Part shown: piece by piece, positions 5,403 through 6,803 of the stretch
Layout of the letters: each line of letters starts with the position of its first letter
Position numbering within the stretch: position 1 is the first letter of the stretch
Assembly (NCBI GenBank): GCA_016463045.1
Contig: JAEMSB010000259.1
Span: 1-6,803, forward strand
DNA: 6,803 nt
Source: Niveispirillum sp.
GTDB lineage: Bacteria; Pseudomonadota; Alphaproteobacteria; Azospirillales; Azospirillaceae
Direction: 5' to 3'
Notes under the pieces: model-generated
What the model saw: the letters and a program-made list of their open reading frames with translations, nothing else
Database searches by the model: none
What the model was told of the DNA's origin: nothing
Position numbers and translations under genes: made by a program

Positions 5403-6803
5403 ATGCAAATCAATGGGACGCCGGCGGATGACATTCTCACCGGCGGTGACGGCGACGATACGATCAATGGCGGTCCAGGCAATGATACGCTACGCGGTGG
5501 TGCCGGGGCCGATATTTTCAGGCTGCGCGCCGGTGAAGGCCAGGATCTGATCCTTGATTTCAATCCGGCCCAGGACAGGCTGGATCTGGGCATCACCTAT
5601 GACAGCCAGAATGTCGGACTGTCGACCGACAGCGCCGGTAACAGTGTGGTCACCCTCTATCCCTTCACGCCCGATCAGCTACGGTTCACCCTGGCCGGGG
5701 TGACGCGGGAACAGTGGCTGGACCTGCGCGATGTGGACGGAAGGCGGCTGCTGCGCCCAGTCGCCGATGACTACGGTGATACATTCGCCACCGCCCCTTC
5801 CATCGGCAAGGGTGTCTTCGGCATCATCGACCGGGCCGATGATATCGATGTGATGCAGTTGCCGGGCCTGAACGGCACGCATTACCGCATCGCCCTGTCG
5901 GGTGGCATTGCGGGAACCGCCCCGATCGCCGAACTGATCAGCTTTGACGGCGCAGTCCTGGCGCGGACAGTGGCGCAGGATGGCGACAATATCCTCGTCT
6001 ACCGCGCCACCAGCAGCCAGCCCCTCTATCTGAAGGTTCAGGGCGGTGGCTTCACGGGACAGTACCGGGTCAGCGTCATGGATGTGCAGGCCCCCGCCGA
6101 CAATGTTGGCGACAGTGCCGCCAGCGCCCGCAGCCTGACCATCGGCCAGAATTTCAGCTCCATCTTGGAACGCCGCGGGGATGAAGACTGGTTCGCGGTA
6201 CAGTTGACAGGTGGCACCCGCTACAGCTTCCGCATGAACGCGGACGAGAACACACAGCCCAAAATCCCCGTCTCCGATCCGCTGCTACGGCTGGTCGATG
6301 CCGGCGGGCGGGAAATAGCCTATGATGATGACAGTGGCGATGACGGCAATGCCCACCTGATCTTCACACCACAAAGCACCGGCACCTATTATCTGGTCGC
6401 CCGATCCACCTGGATCATGGATATCGGCTTCTATCAGGTCACCGCCGACCTGGCCCTGGCTGATGATTTCGCGGCATCGACGCAAGCGGCGGGCGCGCTG
6501 TCCGTCAATGGATCGGTGCGGGGTATCATTGATCAGGGGGGCGATCAGGATTGGTTCGCCATCGATCTGCTGGCCGGGCGTTCCTATGTCTTTGACCTGC
6601 TGGCACGGCGGGATGGCAGCCAGCGGCTGGAAAATCCGGCCCTGACCCTGCTGGATGGCAATGGCGCCGCGGTGCTGACGGGCACTGCCAGCGCCGGCCA
6701 ATCCCACATCGCCTTCACCCCCACCACCAGCGGGCGCTTCTACCTGTCGGCGGCAGGTGCCGATACGGCCGCCACGGGTGGCTACACCCTGTCCACCCTG
6801 GGC
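5403..6803 (+). CDS. RTX-repeat protein with tandem PPC-like modules (3' end outside window)
   Basis: 467 codons are open to the last base of the window with no stop. The ATG at 5403 is the only start possible: an in-frame TAA lies at 5370-5372 and no other start codon lies between. There is no signal peptide. Residues 5-40 are calcium-binding RTX nonapeptides, followed by an ILDFNPAQDRLDLG segment (50-63) like the end of an RTX beta-roll. Then come three beta-rich modules resembling pre-peptidase C-terminal (PPC) domains, at about 122-226, 233-348 and 353-465. The latter two share GDxDWFA (259-265, 380-386), D/NPxLxLxDxxG (292-301, 411-421) and FTPxxxGxxYL (321-331, 438-448). PPC modules usually sit at the C-terminus of secreted proteases, and RTX blocks near the C-terminal type I secretion signal, so an N-terminal RTX block is unusual. 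Likely an extracellular or surface protein secreted by a type I system; no catalytic domain is seen in the visible part. Confidence 0.85.
   Translation, partial: MQINGTPADDILTGGDGDDTINGGPGNDTLRGGAGADIFRLRAGEGQDLILDFNPAQDRLDLGITYDSQNVGLSTDSAGNSVVTLYPFTPDQLRFTLAGVTREQWLDLRDVDGRRLLRPVADDYGDTFATAPSIGKGVFGIIDRADDIDVMQLPGLNGTHYRIALSGGIAGTAPIAELISFDGAVLARTVAQDGDNILVYRATSSQPLYLKVQGGGFTGQYRVSVMDVQAPADNVGDSAASARSLTIGQNFSSILERRGDEDWFAVQLTGGTRYSFRMNADENTQPKIPVSDPLLRLVDAGGREIAYDDDSGDDGNAHLIFTPQSTGTYYLVARSTWIMDIGFYQVTADLALADDFAASTQAAGALSVNGSVRGIIDQGGDQDWFAIDLLAGRSYVFDLLARRDGSQRLENPALTLLDGNGAAVLTGTASAGQSHIAFTPTTSGRFYLSAAGADTAATGGYTLSTLG
5415..5522 (+). repeat. Four RTX nonapeptide units (calcium beta-roll)
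   Basis: Protein residues 5-40 fall into four consecutive 9-residue units: a degenerate GTPADDILT, then GGDGDDTIN, GGPGNDTLR and GGAGADIFR. The GGxGxDxxx pattern is the RTX calcium-binding consensus. The last unit leads into the capping segment at residues 41-63. Four units is a short block, enough for a small calcium-dependent beta-roll. Confidence 0.85.
5766..6080 (+). other. PPC-like module 1 (divergent)
   Basis: Protein residues about 122-226. It opens with DDYGDTFATA, followed by GVFGIIDRADDIDVMQL where later copies have a GDxDWF core, and ends with PLYLKVQGG and GQYRVSV, the typical closing strands of a PPC domain. The aromatic DWF is replaced by DVM, so this copy is the most divergent of the three. 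Confidence 0.55.
6099..6446 (+). other. PPC-like module 2
   Basis: Protein residues about 233-348: DNVGDSAASA at the start, RRGDEDWFAVQL (258-269), DPLLRLVDAGG (292-302), an acidic AYDDDSGDDG loop (306-315) that could bind calcium, and FTPQSTGTYYL (321-331). This order matches the PPC family well. Confidence 0.65.
6459..6797 (+). other. PPC-like module 3
   Basis: Protein residues about 353-465: ADDFAASTQAAGALSVNG at the start, GGDQDWFAIDLLAG (379-392), NPALTLLDGNG (411-421), FTPTTSGRFYL (438-448) and a closing GGYTLSTLG. It aligns with module 2 by eye along its whole length, so the two probably arose by duplication. The gene continues beyond the window. Confidence 0.65.

Noticed and set aside
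5415..5522. Short periodic DNA repeats suggesting a CRISPR array or tandem repeat locus
   Set aside because: The 27-nt periodicity is explained by the 9-residue RTX units of the encoded protein; there are no conserved DNA repeats with unique spacers.
5288..5596. Minus-strand open frame of 102 codons over the start of the RTX/PPC gene
   Set aside because: It is the reverse of the RTX repeat coding region and of a promoter region; the plus-strand frame has clear RTX and PPC motifs.

Overview
The window is GC-rich (well over 60% by eye) with strong G/C preference at third codon positions. Short Shine-Dalgarno-like runs of five or six G and twin-arginine or Sec export signals also occur. This fits an alphaproteobacterium, most plausibly of the Rhodospirillales/Azospirillaceae type. 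That placement is an inference from style and gene families; there is no rRNA or other marker gene here.

Left part (1-3308), minus strand. A three-gene run is read right to left: a large exported M1-family zinc metallopeptidase (822-3308), a small exported DUF6702-type protein starting on a GTG inside the peptidase stop codon (295-825), and, after a 201-bp gap, the first 31 codons of a protein with a Tat signal (1-93, running off the window). The gap holds a nested inverted-repeat element (178-276) and a near-perfect 18-bp palindrome with a central CCGG (129-146). The palindrome resembles a LacI-family operator, so the 1-93 gene probably has its own sugar-type regulation.

Middle (3309-5249). 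A 294-bp divergent intergenic region with a perfect 15-bp palindrome, phased GTAAC half-sites and a good promoter separates the M1 gene from a plus-strand Sfp-type 4'-phosphopantetheinyl transferase (3603-4370). This gene converges, with no base between the stop codons, on a minus-strand alpha/beta hydrolase (4371-5240). The hydrolase is driven by a near-consensus promoter, TTGATA-N17-TATAAT.

Right part (5250-6803). A second divergent promoter region carries a 15-bp inverted repeat. It leads to a plus-strand gene that remains open at the window end (5403-6803, 467 codons seen). It encodes a calcium-binding RTX block at the very N-terminus, then three tandem pre-peptidase C-terminal (PPC)-like beta modules, with no signal peptide. 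It is probably an extracellular type I secretion substrate; its C-terminus, where the secretion signal would lie, is outside the window.

Together the window looks like ordinary chromosomal DNA rich in exported or surface functions (peptidase, partner protein, Tat substrate, RTX/PPC protein) plus two cytosolic housekeeping or accessory enzymes. I see no CRISPR array, tRNA, rRNA, transposase or clear phage gene. The least explained items are the N-terminal RTX/PPC architecture, the peptidase-DUF6702 coupling, the nested palindromic element and the operator-like palindromes.
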